DNA from: Chloracidobacterium sp.
Lineage (GTDB): Bacteria > Acidobacteriota > Blastocatellia > Pyrinomonadales > Pyrinomonadaceae
DNA: 64,000 nt
Assembly: GCA_016711345.1 (NCBI GenBank)
Contig: JADJTD010000001.1
Span: 744,001-808,000 of the forward strand
Direction of reading: 5' to 3'
The notes beneath the pieces were generated by a model. It was not told the DNA's origin. It did not search any database and was given only the letters and a program-made list of their open reading frames with translations. The position numbers and the translations under genes are program-made. Every line of letters starts with the position of its first letter. Positions within the stretch are counted from its first letter, which is position 1. Positions 46,818-56,393 of this stretch are shown here, one piece after another.

Positions 46818-47450
46818 TTATAAATAATGCTGTAATTTTTCTTTTAGCAATCCGCGAGCGCGGCTGATCCTCGATTTTGTCGTGCCAAGCCCTAGTCCCA
46901 TTATCTCTGCGACCTCGTCATAAGACTTTCCCTCAATATCGCGTAAAATGATCGGCACTCGATACTTTTCCGGCAAAGCTGCGATGGCTGCCGCGATTGT
47001 TTGGTCGCGTTCGCCGTCTATCAATTCTGCATCAGGCAAAGGCCGCTTGTCCGGCGGTTGATATTCCGTCGTCTCGTCTCCTTCTGCCTGGAAAAGTCCT
47101 GTCAGCGACAACAGTTTTCGTCTCTTCCGTCTACGAATCTCGCTGATCGCAAGATTGGTCGCAATTCGATAGATATAAGTCGAAAACGCAAACTGTGTGT
47201 GGTATCGATCTATCGCGAAATAAACCCGCACAAAAGTTTCTTGCGCCAGATCGACGGCCTCTTCATAGTCGTTCAAAAATCTATAGAGATAGTTTGTTAT
47301 CGGATTCCGATAACGGCTCATTATCTCTGCAAATGCCTGTTCATCGCCGCTTTTTGTGGCCTCGATGAGTGCATGGTCGGACAGTTTTTCCTCAGGCATC
47401 CTGGAACGCGTCGCCTCCGTGCCCAAAATTTCGATATTGTCGTGAGCCAT
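46818..47450 (-). CDS. ECF RNA polymerase sigma factor (RpoE-like)
   Basis: The chain is 210 residues. Region 2 is clear (AFAEIMSRYRNPITNYLYRF, DAQE-type DLAQETFVRVY), and so is region 4 with its helix-turn-helix (LPEKYRVPIILRDIEGKSY, AEIMGLGLGTTKSRISRARG). There is no extra C-terminal domain. It is followed at 6 nt by the PDZ-bearing membrane protein, so the pair probably forms an envelope-responsive switch. It is divergent from the secreted metalloprotease at 47717 with 266 bp between, which makes that gene a possible target; no promoter motif could be assigned. Confidence 0.92.
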   Translation of the reverse strand: MAHDNIEILGTEATRSRMPEEKLSDHALIEATKSGDEQAFAEIMSRYRNPITNYLYRFLNDYEEAVDLAQETFVRVYFAIDRYHTQFAFSTYIYRIATNLAISEIRRRKRRKLLSLTGLFQAEGDETTEYQPPDKRPLPDAELIDGERDQTIAAAIAALPEKYRVPIILRDIEGKSYDEVAEIMGLGLGTTKSRISRARGLLKEKLQHYL

Positions 47451-47716
47451 ACATCCATACTATTTACAACAGAATTTTGCCCAAAATCCAAACCGACTCG
47501 TCAATGTAAGGCACGTTTTACGTCAAGATATGTTGCAGAAATACGCTGATTATTATCTTCATATGAGCAAGAATCGCTTATAGAGCACATTTGATACTAA
47601 TTTCATTGCAATTAGAACGCTAAGGTTATATGTTTTAACTAGAAAAATTCACCACATTTCAACTGCATATTGATCTAATTGCCTTACGATAAGATTACTG
47701 CAAGGACTTCTAACCT

Positions 47717-50700
47717 ATGAATAGAAATTGGAAACATCGTAGCTTGTTTTTACTAACAGTATTATTCGCCTTGTCGGGAGTGATCCTTGCTAGTCAGCGA
47801 TCAGAGGACAACGTTTGGGATCGCGTCGATAAAGCCCAATTGCAGCAACCCGGAATCGACGGCTCCGTTATGCCGAGCAGCTACGAGACGTTTCGCCTTA
47901 ACAAAGCGACGTTGCGCTTGATCTTGGATCGGGCACCTGAGGAATTTTCCGGCGGGCGAGAGGTAATCTTGAACCTGCCGATGCCTGACGGTTCGTGCAG
48001 CCGTTTTCGTATTGAGCATTCGCTTGTTGTAGAACGCGGACTGTTGAAGGATTACCCTGAGCTTGGAGCAACCTATCGCGGGCAGGGTATAGACGATCCA
48101 ACGGCGACCGTGCGTTTCGATTTTCTTCCGAGCGGCTTTCATTCGATGATCCTCTCACCAAATGGTACGGTCATTGTAAATCCATACTCCTCCAGCGATA
48201 CAAATAACTACATCAGCTTTTTCAAACGCGATCAGCCAAAGACCGGCGCTTTTGAATGTGAGGTTAAAAGTGATTTGAGCGAACGCGGACTAGAATCTGT
48301 TATCAAACCTCGCGATCCTGACAGCACAGATTTTCTGCCAACTGCATCAGCACCGCAGAGTGCTCCTGAAGTATTGTCAGGCACACAACTTCGCACGTAC
48401 CGCCTTGCACTCGCGGCTAACAACGAATATTGCTCAGCGGTCGGCGGCAATACCGTTGCCGGTTGTTTAGCAGCGCAGGTTGTGGTGATGAACCGTGTGA
48501 ATGGCGTTTATGAGAGAGATGTTGCGATTCGTATGAATATCATCGCGAACAATAACCTGATCGTCTATGCGGGCAACAATCTGACCTGCCCCGTACCCGG
48601 CGGCTCAACTGCATGCACATCTGCGAATGATCCATACTCGAACGATTCATCGGCAATAAACCAAAATACCCCAAATTTGAACACAGTCATCGGCTCGGCC
48701 AACTATGACATTGGACACGTTTTCACGACCGGCAGCGGCGGCGTAGCCGGGCTTCAAACACCGTGCAGCGGCAGTAAGGGCGCAGGTACTACGGGTTTAG
48801 GCAGTCCGATTGGCGATCCTTTTGCGATCGATTATGTGGCTCACGAAATCGGCCATCAGTTTGGTGCTAATCACACTTTTAACGGAACTTCCGGCAACTG
48901 CGGCGGCAATCGGGCCGCTTCGGCAGCCTATGAACCGGGCAGCGGTATCACGATCATGGGATACTCCGGAATCTGCGATGCCCAGGACCTCGCCCCGAAC
49001 AGCATCGACACTTTTCATGTAAAGAGCCTTGAGGAAATAATTGCGTTCAGCCAAAGCGGTGGTGGAAATTCATGTGCTGCGATTACCGCATCAGGCAACA
49101 CACTCCCTGTGGTAACCGGACCGGGCAATTTCACAATTCCGAAAAATTCGGCATTTGCTCTCACGGCATCTGCAACCGACGCAAACGGCGATACGTTGAC
49201 CTACGATTGGGAAGAATACGATTTACAGTCGTCAGGCTCAGGAACCAGCGCAGTGCCGAATACCGATTCAGATGGCATCGCAAAACCGATCTTGAGAACA
49301 TATTCGCCAACTACAAGCGGAACACGATTTTTCCCGTCACTGACCTATATTCTCAACAATGCAAATGTGCCTCCGTCAACCTACAATTGCGGAGGAAATA
49401 CTTGTCTGCTAGGCGAACTGCTTCCGGCGATCTCTCGCACGATGCTTTTCAAGGTCGTCGTGCGTGACAATCGTGCCGGAGCAGGAGGAGTTAATTCAAA
49501 TACAACTTCTACAGTAACCGTTGACGGCGTGAGCGGGCCGTTTACCGTCACATCGCCGAACACTAATGTTTCGTGGGCAGGAAATTCGACTCAGATGGTA
49601 ACATGGAATGTTGCCGGCACGACCGCCGCTCCTGTAAACGCGGCAAATGTGAGGATCTTATTTTCGAGCAACGGCGGCACGACATTTTCGACCGTTCTGT
49701 TGGCAAGCACTGCCAATGATGGCAGCGAGACTGTGACCATTCCTAATACTCCGACGTCACAAGCTCGAATAAAAGTTGAAGCTGTTGGAAATATCTTTTT
49801 TGATATTTCCAACACAAACTTTACCGTCACGCTCGGCAGCACACCGACAAATTCTGCAACCGGCACGGCGACAAATACGCCGACCACCACACCAACCAGT
49901 ACGCCGACACACACGCCAACTCCTCCCGCCGTCGTCATTCCCGTGTCTTTGCCGGCGATCAACGTCGCGCCCGGCTCAACCTTTATAGTTCCTGTGACTG
50001 TTGGAGATCTCACAGGCAATGACGTGATCTCCTATGATTTTCATGTTGCATTCGACCCCGAAATCATTCAGCCTGCATCACCCGCATTTGACGTAGCCGG
50101 AACGCTGAGCAGCTCGATGTCTATAACCCCGAATACCGACTTTTCCGGCCACCTAATAATCTCAGCCTTTCAGGCACCGAACATGACAGGCTCGGGAACG
50201 CTGATTAATCTGAGGTTTGTTGCCTTGGGCGAGCAGGGGCAAACGACGGAACTGGCGTTGGCTGATTACACCGACCCGAACACTGAATTTCACCCGGCGT
50301 TTCAATTCAACGAGGGTGTGCCCGGCAGAACAATAACCGACGGCAGCGTAACTGTAAGCGGTTCATCGATCAGCGGAACGGTAACTTATGGCAATGCTGC
50401 AGCACCGCCGAAGTACATCTCGAACGCAACTGTTACGGGAAGCGGTTCGCCGATTGTTTCGACGACGACGGCTGCTCCGGGCGGAACTGCTGGGCAATAT
50501 ACGCTGGCCGGATTTGGAGCCGGTTCTTACACAGTCTCATTGTCCAAAACAACAGGCCAAAATGGCATCTCTTCGCTCGATGCGGCAAGAATCGCGCAGC
50601 ACGTCTCAGGCGCCGTAATTCTAACGGCCAATAACCAGAAAGTCACTGCTGACGTCAGCAATAACGGAACCATTTCATCATTTGACGCCGGACAGATCGC

Positions 50701-51337
50701 AACGTATGTGGCATCAGGTGCAGGCCCCACAACCGGAATCACCGGAACATGGCGCTTCTTCATTCCGCCCGGCCCGACATTTCCGGTTGGTTCTTCGCCT
50801 ACGAGCAGGACGTATCCATCCGTGGTAAGCAACCTTACCGGCGAAGACTATGTTGGATTGCTAATGGGCGACGTTTCGGGTAATTGGACGCCGAGCGCAG
50901 CAAGGGCTGCGGAGAGATCTCCGTTGACAAACGGAAGTGGGCAGGAGATCGTCGTCGATCTGCCAAAGATCTCAGCCAAGGACGGTGAGATCATTATTCC
51001 TGTCAACGTTCAGAGAGCGGCTGATAAAGGCATTATTTCTTATGAGTTCGATCTTCGATACGATCCGGCGGTGATACAACCACAAGCCGATCCCATCGGA
51101 ATAAAAGGAACTGTGAGCCGAGGGCTTTCCGTCGTCACAAATGCAACCGAACCCGGATTACTAAGAGTAGTAGTTTATGGAGCGATGCCGATAGACGAAA
51201 ACGGCGTCCTGTTAAATCTCAAATTTACAGCAGTCGGATCGCCAGGCTCAGCCTCGCCGGTTACATTCGAGCGGATAATGTTCAACGAAGGCGAATCGCA
51301 AATGATAATAACCAACGGACGCGTAGAGCTGTTCTAA
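47717..51337 (+). CDS. Secreted reprolysin-like metalloprotease with cohesin-dockerin-cohesin C-terminus
   Basis: AAGGA precedes the ATG; the chain has 1206 residues. A signal peptide (ends VILAS) and a propeptide-like region precede the catalytic domain, with HEIGHQFGANH at residues 376-386 and the Met-turn GSGITIMGYSG. Ig-like segments follow (PFTVTSPNTNVSWAG). After a short Thr/Pro linker come cohesin 1 (about 738-878), a Cna-B-like domain (882-942), a dockerin-like pair (949-1002; DVSNNGTISSFDAGQIATY), GEDYVGLLMGDVSGNW, and cohesin 2 (about 1085-1206, ends GRVELF). It is probably an extracellular protease anchored or assembled through its C-terminal modules. The catalytic half is paralogous to the protein at 2495, and the tail is paralogous to those at 1 and 28900. 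Confidence 0.87.
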   Translation: MNRNWKHRSLFLLTVLFALSGVILASQRSEDNVWDRVDKAQLQQPGIDGSVMPSSYETFRLNKATLRLILDRAPEEFSGGREVILNLPMPDGSCSRFRIEHSLVVERGLLKDYPELGATYRGQGIDDPTATVRFDFLPSGFHSMILSPNGTVIVNPYSSSDTNNYISFFKRDQPKTGAFECEVKSDLSERGLESVIKPRDPDSTDFLPTASAPQSAPEVLSGTQLRTYRLALAANNEYCSAVGGNTVAGCLAAQVVVMNRVNGVYERDVAIRMNIIANNNLIVYAGNNLTCPVPGGSTACTSANDPYSNDSSAINQNTPNLNTVIGSANYDIGHVFTTGSGGVAGLQTPCSGSKGAGTTGLGSPIGDPFAIDYVAHEIGHQFGANHTFNGTSGNCGGNRAASAAYEPGSGITIMGYSGICDAQDLAPNSIDTFHVKSLEEIIAFSQSGGGNSCAAITASGNTLPVVTGPGNFTIPKNSAFALTASATDANGDTLTYDWEEYDLQSSGSGTSAVPNTDSDGIAKPILRTYSPTTSGTRFFPSLTYILNNANVPPSTYNCGGNTCLLGELLPAISRTMLFKVVVRDNRAGAGGVNSNTTSTVTVDGVSGPFTVTSPNTNVSWAGNSTQMVTWNVAGTTAAPVNAANVRILFSSNGGTTFSTVLLASTANDGSETVTIPNTPTSQARIKVEAVGNIFFDISNTNFTVTLGSTPTNSATGTATNTPTTTPTSTPTHTPTPPAVVIPVSLPAINVAPGSTFIVPVTVGDLTGNDVISYDFHVAFDPEIIQPASPAFDVAGTLSSSMSITPNTDFSGHLIISAFQAPNMTGSGTLINLRFVALGEQGQTTELALADYTDPNTEFHPAFQFNEGVPGRTITDGSVTVSGSSISGTVTYGNAAAPPKYISNATVTGSGSPIVSTTTAAPGGTAGQYTLAGFGAGSYTVSLSKTTGQNGISSLDAARIAQHVSGAVILTANNQKVTADVSNNGTISSFDAGQIATYVASGAGPTTGITGTWRFFIPPGPTFPVGSSPTSRTYPSVVSNLTGEDYVGLLMGDVSGNWTPSAARAAERSPLTNGSGQEIVVDLPKISAKDGEIIIPVNVQRAADKGIISYEFDLRYDPAVIQPQADPIGIKGTVSRGLSVVTNATEPGLLRVVVYGAMPIDENGVLLNLKFTAVGSPGSASPVTFERIMFNEGESQMIITNGRVELF

Positions 51338-51343
51338 AATGCA

Positions 51344-51395
51344 AAAGCCCGCACGTCAGTGAGGGCGATACACTCAACATCGAATGTATCGCCCT
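51344..51395. repeat. REP-like palindrome, copy 5 (likely bidirectional terminator)
   Basis: AGCCCGCACGTCAGTG is followed by AGGGCGATACA (51362-51372), which pairs perfectly with TGTATCGCCCT (51385-51395). It lies between the convergent metalloprotease and glycosyltransferase genes. Confidence 0.8.
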
Positions 51396-51412
51396 TCTTA
51401 TCTGCTCCTCAC

Positions 51413-52441
51413 TCAATTACTCTGCCCTTCGATAAACGCTATCTCAGAACCTCGGTTAGACCTGTAAAATTTCAAAAGCACATGAGGTGCAACGCGCGTT
51501 AGCAGCGAGACAACGGCCAGTTTTGATGACTTGCGATAGTTGTTTGCTGCTCGGAAGGCTGCTTCAGCCTCGCGAAAATTCCCGTTGAGCAATAAAGCCT
51601 TTCCCTGTTCGACGGCAAGGTCGGCTTCGAGTTCTTCGATGCGTTTCTTGACAATCGAATGCTGTTCATCGGTCAATTCAATCGTCTTTGCAACACGTTC
51701 AAAAGCATCCCGCTCGCGCATCGCTCGGCTGATAGCATCTCCGGAAAGGCTTTCGAGATGTACGCGATATTTCAACAGCTGTTTTCGCTGATAGCCGATC
51801 TTCGCTCCGTTCTTCGCCATTCTCAGCCAAAGATGAAAATCGTGAGCCCTTACACGCTCTGTCTCAAACGATCCCGCTTCAACGATCACTTTTTTGCGAG
51901 CCATCGTACCTGAAGTAATAACGTTGCACCGCAGATCGAGAATACTTTCAAAATTAGCGTCGCCCGTCGACGGAGCAGTTTCCATAAACGTTCGCCGATA
52001 TGCTGACTGCATCCCGAAAAGCATAGCGTCGCAATAGACCATGTCGTAATTATTACGTTCGAGAAAGACAAATTGTGACGCAAGAAAATCCGGCATCCAC
52101 GCATCGTCTGCGTCAAGAAATGCAATGATGTCACCGCGAGCGTGTTCGATGCCCGTGTTGCGTGCGACGCCTGCTCCGGCATTTCGTTGTCGGATGTAGA
52201 TTATGTTCTCCAAGTGCGGACCAATGGCGAATTCAAATTCTTTTGTATCGGGAGAACCGTCGTTGACTACAATGATCTCGTGGTCGCGAAATCTTTGTTT
52301 AATTGCGGAATCAAGCGTCTCGGCGATAAAAGCAGCAGAATTGTAAGCCGGTATTATGACCGAAACGCGCGGCAGCCTGTCGGAAACATTACTTCCAATT
52401 CGCTTGCTGATATTTTTATTTCGGCGTCTGTTTTCGATCAT
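51413..52441 (-). CDS. Glycosyltransferase family 2
   Basis: This 342-residue GT-A enzyme opens with VSVIIPAYNSAAFIAETLDSA. It carries the nucleotide-sugar and metal site IAFLDADDAWMPDFL and an acceptor-side region with FHLWLRMAKNG. There is no transmembrane helix, so it works at the cytoplasmic face on a lipid-linked glycan. It is the last gene of an operon and starts 6 nt after the membrane glycosyltransferase. Sugar specificity cannot be read. Confidence 0.9.
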   Translation of the reverse strand: MIENRRRNKNISKRIGSNVSDRLPRVSVIIPAYNSAAFIAETLDSAIKQRFRDHEIIVVNDGSPDTKEFEFAIGPHLENIIYIRQRNAGAGVARNTGIEHARGDIIAFLDADDAWMPDFLASQFVFLERNNYDMVYCDAMLFGMQSAYRRTFMETAPSTGDANFESILDLRCNVITSGTMARKKVIVEAGSFETERVRAHDFHLWLRMAKNGAKIGYQRKQLLKYRVHLESLSGDAISRAMRERDAFERVAKTIELTDEQHSIVKKRIEELEADLAVEQGKALLLNGNFREAEAAFRAANNYRKSSKLAVVSLLTRVAPHVLLKFYRSNRGSEIAFIEGQSN

Positions 52442-52447
52442 AACTAA

Positions 52448-53608
52448 TCAACGAGCCTGACGGATCGGCTCCCATCTGGCAAAGGTTTCGCCGCGAAGAA
52501 ATTTGTAAAATGCCATCACAGATGCAAGATTAGCGAGTACAAAATAAAGCGGCATTGCGAGCAAGTGAGGACGCTTACCAGCGCGTTCTAAGAGCCAACC
52601 GATAAACGCCATTGAGTAGAAAAGTAGTTGCAGCAACATTGCGGCCGCATAGAAAGCGGACGCAGATGCAAACACGATGCTCGCGGCAAAGAACACGAAC
52701 AAGATCAAAGGCACCGCGTACCTCAGCACCTTATGCGATATTAATTCGATAGCAAAAAAACCACTTTTCAGCGGATTGAGCATGTCGCGGCTTCTCCAAA
52801 GATCTGTAAATGTCTGTGAGATCACGCGAACGCGCATTCTCAGTTCATCAGCGGCGCGACGATTGGTGTGTTCAAAACAAACCGCGTCGGGAGCGAACAC
52901 ACTGCGTAGGCCTTTGCGATATAGGTTTGTGCAGATAAGAAAATCAGAACACGCTTCGGCGTACATCGGCTCGTAAGCAGATCGCCTCACTGCATAAAGA
53001 CACCCCGAAGCACCGATCAGTGAACAAGCTCGGCTTTCGGCGATCTTGATAAAGGTCTCGTAGCCCCAGTAGCTTTTCGCTCCACGGCCGACAGTTGTGC
53101 TTAGGTCGTCAACGTAGTTTAAGCGGCCGGCGACACAGCCGACGCTTTTGTCGGCAAAGGCTGGCAGCAATTGTCGAAATACATCTTCCCGATACATTGT
53201 TGTCGCGTCCGAGAACAAAATGATCTCGCCTGCAGCTTGTTCGACAGCATTGTTTTGCGTAGTTGTTTTGCCGACTCGGCCTTCCTGTCGAAAAAGCTTC
53301 ACACCGCGTGATGCAAATTCTTCGACTATCAAATCCGTTCGATCAGTTGAGCCGTCGGATGCTACGAGGATCTCAAGTTTGTCGTTGGGATAGTCGATCC
53401 TTAAAGTGTTTTCGAGCTTTTCGCTGATCGAGTCTTCTTCGTTGAACGCAGTGATCAGAACGGTAACATTTGGTTCGATCTCGGCGCGTTCTATCGTACT
53501 TGGAAACAGCAGACTTATCAAATGAACGAGCAACGGATACCCAACATAAACGTAGCCCAGCACGCTAATGCACATCCAGAAAATTACTTGTTCTGCTGTT
53601 GCCGTCAT
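52448..53608 (-). CDS. Membrane-bound glycosyltransferase family 2
   Basis: The 386-residue chain has an N-terminal helix (VIFWMCISVLGYVYVGYPLLVHLI). The GT2 catalytic domain follows, with VTVLITAFNEEDSI, LVASDGSTDRTD, EIILFSDATTMY and an RRAADELRMR segment in the QxxRW position, then about three C-terminal helices. This is the processive-synthase-like layout used in exopolysaccharide assembly. Its ATG overlaps the upstream Wzy-like stop in an ATGA, which indicates translational coupling. Confidence 0.9.
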   Translation of the reverse strand: MTATAEQVIFWMCISVLGYVYVGYPLLVHLISLLFPSTIERAEIEPNVTVLITAFNEEDSISEKLENTLRIDYPNDKLEILVASDGSTDRTDLIVEEFASRGVKLFRQEGRVGKTTTQNNAVEQAAGEIILFSDATTMYREDVFRQLLPAFADKSVGCVAGRLNYVDDLSTTVGRGAKSYWGYETFIKIAESRACSLIGASGCLYAVRRSAYEPMYAEACSDFLICTNLYRKGLRSVFAPDAVCFEHTNRRAADELRMRVRVISQTFTDLWRSRDMLNPLKSGFFAIELISHKVLRYAVPLILFVFFAASIVFASASAFYAAAMLLQLLFYSMAFIGWLLERAGKRPHLLAMPLYFVLANLASVMAFYKFLRGETFARWEPIRQAR

Positions 53609-55215
53609 GTAGCTTCGGCTGGCCGCGGTTGAAGAGACGACATTAATTCTGCTTTCTCCTCGGCCCCTTTTTCGAGTGTGTAAATTCTACGGAATGCGAC
53701 CGCATATGCGATCAGATAATAGATAAACCAGTTGTACGCGACCGCCGCAAAAAAGCTCGAAACCATATATCCGATAATGCTTGCCTGCAGCCCTATCGCA
53801 AGATAATAAAACCAATCCTGCTTGTCCTCGTCAAAGAGCCGTCGTTCTATCGCTCCTAGCTTTCGAAAAGGACTTATCATAAATATTAGATACGCAATAA
53901 GGCCCAGAATCCCGAGTTCCGACGAAACCTGCGTGAATGCGTTGTGAGTTTGCAGATTATGTACCCCGACGATCGGAAAATTGCCAATACCGATGCCCCA
54001 TGGATTTCGCGCCGTGACTAGCAATGATCTTTCCAGAAGCTCCCGTCGCTGATCGCTTGAACCGACAACATCAAGTCCCGGAACAAAGATGGACAACATT
54101 CGCATGCCGTAGTTTCCCGGCGCGGCGAGAATTGCTATTCCGCCTACAACGATGGATGCGATCGTGACATTAAGCCGCTGCCTTCGGCCAAGTTTCCACG
54201 CCAAAGCTGCCATACAAGCAATCAAGCCAAGAAAGCCGCCGCGCGAATACGTCACCATATTTGCCCCGACAAATATCGCTGCCATCGCAAAATAGACGAA
54301 ACGCATTGCCTTGCTCTTGGCAGCTAGCCCGAGCGTTATCACTAACGGCGTCATCATCACAAGGTGCATCGCCATCTCGTTGGGATTGCCGAACATACCG
54401 CCGACACCATCAACCTTGATGCGATACTCTTCGACGTTAAACTCGCCTTTAAGATAAAGATCGAGTGCCGCAGCACTAAGATAGACCGCAATTCCGAACG
54501 ACAGCCACATCAATCCCATCAGTCGTTTGCGAGTGCGAACAACGTTGACCAGTACGATAAAAATAATGACCGCCTTGATATACGGATCATTAAAGATCTC
54601 CCACGCGAGGCCCGGATCTTTTGCAATCGGCATCGTCACAAGAGCGATCGCCGTCAACGCAAAGACAGCCTTCACCTCTGATGACAACGTCGTAAGACTG
54701 CCTTCGGTTGCAAGCTGACTAGGCACAAAAATAGCCAGTGTCACAAGCGCAAAATAAAACGCCGTCGCCGACAGAAACGACAACGCCGATATCAGTTCGT
54801 ATGGCCGAAAAAGAACTAGGATCGAAAACAGATAGAGTCCGAAATAGGTAAACAAATGGCCGTTGCGAGCCAGCCAATGTTCGCGGCTCAATAGTTCACG
54901 ATCTCGTTCGTTTCGCTTTGCTTTCTTTGCCTCTTTGCCGTCTTTTGGTTGGTAGTCAGGTTCTTTCTTGGCTACTGGGCGCGCAATTTCGACCGCTTCT
55001 GCGACTTTCTCCGTTTTCGAATTCTGCGCAGTCGGATCGACATCATTTGCGTATGTAAAATTTAGATTTACGAGATTCTTTGATTCGGTTGCGACATCAT
55101 CATTCGTCGCCCCCGAAGGCCGCAGCGACGGCAGGCCGTCCGGTGACTTGTTGCCGTGTTTAGATGGTATCGAGAGTCCTTTGTAATCTTTCTCTTTTGA
55201 TCGTTCGATGGGCAT
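53605..55215 (-). CDS. O-antigen ligase/polymerase (Wzy-like) membrane protein
   Basis: The 536-residue chain has an unusual polar N-terminal tail of about 115 residues, rich in Lys and Glu (EAKKAKRNERDRELLSREHW). About 11 transmembrane segments follow. The Wzy_C/O-antigen-ligase loop includes RNPWGIGIGNFP and HNLQTHNAFTQVSSELGILG, where the His and Glu are the usual conserved residues. It would join polysaccharide units on the periplasmic face. It lies between the regulator at 55242 (26-nt gap) and the glycosyltransferases. The tail is not typical of the family and might bind a partner. Confidence 0.87.
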   Translation of the reverse strand: MPIERSKEKDYKGLSIPSKHGNKSPDGLPSLRPSGATNDDVATESKNLVNLNFTYANDVDPTAQNSKTEKVAEAVEIARPVAKKEPDYQPKDGKEAKKAKRNERDRELLSREHWLARNGHLFTYFGLYLFSILVLFRPYELISALSFLSATAFYFALVTLAIFVPSQLATEGSLTTLSSEVKAVFALTAIALVTMPIAKDPGLAWEIFNDPYIKAVIIFIVLVNVVRTRKRLMGLMWLSFGIAVYLSAAALDLYLKGEFNVEEYRIKVDGVGGMFGNPNEMAMHLVMMTPLVITLGLAAKSKAMRFVYFAMAAIFVGANMVTYSRGGFLGLIACMAALAWKLGRRQRLNVTIASIVVGGIAILAAPGNYGMRMLSIFVPGLDVVGSSDQRRELLERSLLVTARNPWGIGIGNFPIVGVHNLQTHNAFTQVSSELGILGLIAYLIFMISPFRKLGAIERRLFDEDKQDWFYYLAIGLQASIIGYMVSSFFAAVAYNWFIYYLIAYAVAFRRIYTLEKGAEEKAELMSSLQPRPAEAT

Positions 55216-55241
55216 TTACAGGGTTCATCGTCATACGTCAT

Positions 55242-56393
55242 TTACGCCGCAATCTCTTCTTTTTCCACCGTGATCATTTCGCGCACCGTCATCTTCAGTG
55301 CCTTTTCAAACTGCCGCGCTTCATTGACGCCGCTAAATGAAAGCTGCTGTAAATTTGCCTCGATACGTTTGCGATAATCCGAAACGAGAGAATCCGACAC
55401 GCCGAGCATCTCAGCAACCTCAAGCTGCGTTCCGCCGTCAGAGATCAGATAGCAATGCCACAGAACATTGATCATTCGGTCATACTGCTTTGCTTTGCCG
55501 CGGACCGCCTTGTTAAGCGTCTTCAGAAAATTATCTACAAAACCTGCTGCGGCCAATTCAGCTTCGTTGCGCAGCACACCTTCTTCGGGTGTCTCGCGGG
55601 TGTCCTTAAACTCAAACGGCATACGGTCGTCATCGTCGCTATCCGTTCCGCTTCCTACCGGCACAAGATGTATGTCCATGATCGGCAGCCGTGACATCAC
55701 AAACGATCGTAGTGAGCGAACGTCAACCGGCGAATCGATCGCCTTAAAGACACGAATAATAAGCTTCTCCAATTCAGGATTGCTGATAACGATCTGCGCG
55801 TCGCCTGTGCAGCCGACCATTCGCGTATCGCGGCCGAGAAATGAAACTGACTTAACGCGCTCGTCCATTTCCTGAACGTCGCGGCGTTCTTTCTTGAAAC
55901 TCCAATCCTTCAGTCCATAAAGCCTGTCCGCCAAACGCCTGTGGACATCAGGATGATCGATATTATCGAAACGCTTAAACGCTTCGCTTGTCTGTATAAG
56001 TGTCGAAACGCGGCGTGCCAAACGATAGCTTTCGGGATAACGTTTGCGAAGCTCCGCCGTCAGCATGTTGGTAAGCTCGATCTGGCTGATCTCCGCCTCG
56101 ACCTCAGCATCGGTCATCTCCGTGTCGATGTAATGCTGAAACCGGTCTTTCGCAAGCAAAGCAACAAACAGCTCCTGCGTCAGGTCCGTGTATGCATTGT
56201 GTTTGCCTTCCTCAACGAGAAAGCCCGCACGTTTCGATGCCCGCACCAATGGATGCGATGAAACGATGCGGTGAAGTTCGATCCAGATCTGGTTTACGTC
56301 GGATGCTTTAAGGCTGTCATTCCATTTGCCGACCTTGATATGCCTATGCGGAGCGGGTCTGGCAGGGCGTTCCTTTGTTTTCAAATCATTCAT
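55242..56393 (-). CDS. Probable HTH regulator or sigma-factor-like protein heading the polysaccharide operon
   Basis: The 383-residue chain is highly charged and mostly helical. Its C-terminal part, TQLEVAEMLGVSDSLVSDYRKR at about residues 325-350, is a helix-turn-helix of sigma region-4 or LuxR type. The acidic middle holds DDDDRMPFEFKDTRETPEEG. I recognise no named family. As the first gene of the run it could control the operon, which is inference from position alone. Confidence 0.6.
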   Translation of the reverse strand: MNDLKTKERPARPAPHRHIKVGKWNDSLKASDVNQIWIELHRIVSSHPLVRASKRAGFLVEEGKHNAYTDLTQELFVALLAKDRFQHYIDTEMTDAEVEAEISQIELTNMLTAELRKRYPESYRLARRVSTLIQTSEAFKRFDNIDHPDVHRRLADRLYGLKDWSFKKERRDVQEMDERVKSVSFLGRDTRMVGCTGDAQIVISNPELEKLIIRVFKAIDSPVDVRSLRSFVMSRLPIMDIHLVPVGSGTDSDDDDRMPFEFKDTRETPEEGVLRNEAELAAAGFVDNFLKTLNKAVRGKAKQYDRMINVLWHCYLISDGGTQLEVAEMLGVSDSLVSDYRKRIEANLQQLSFSGVNEARQFEKALKMTVREMITVEKEEIAA

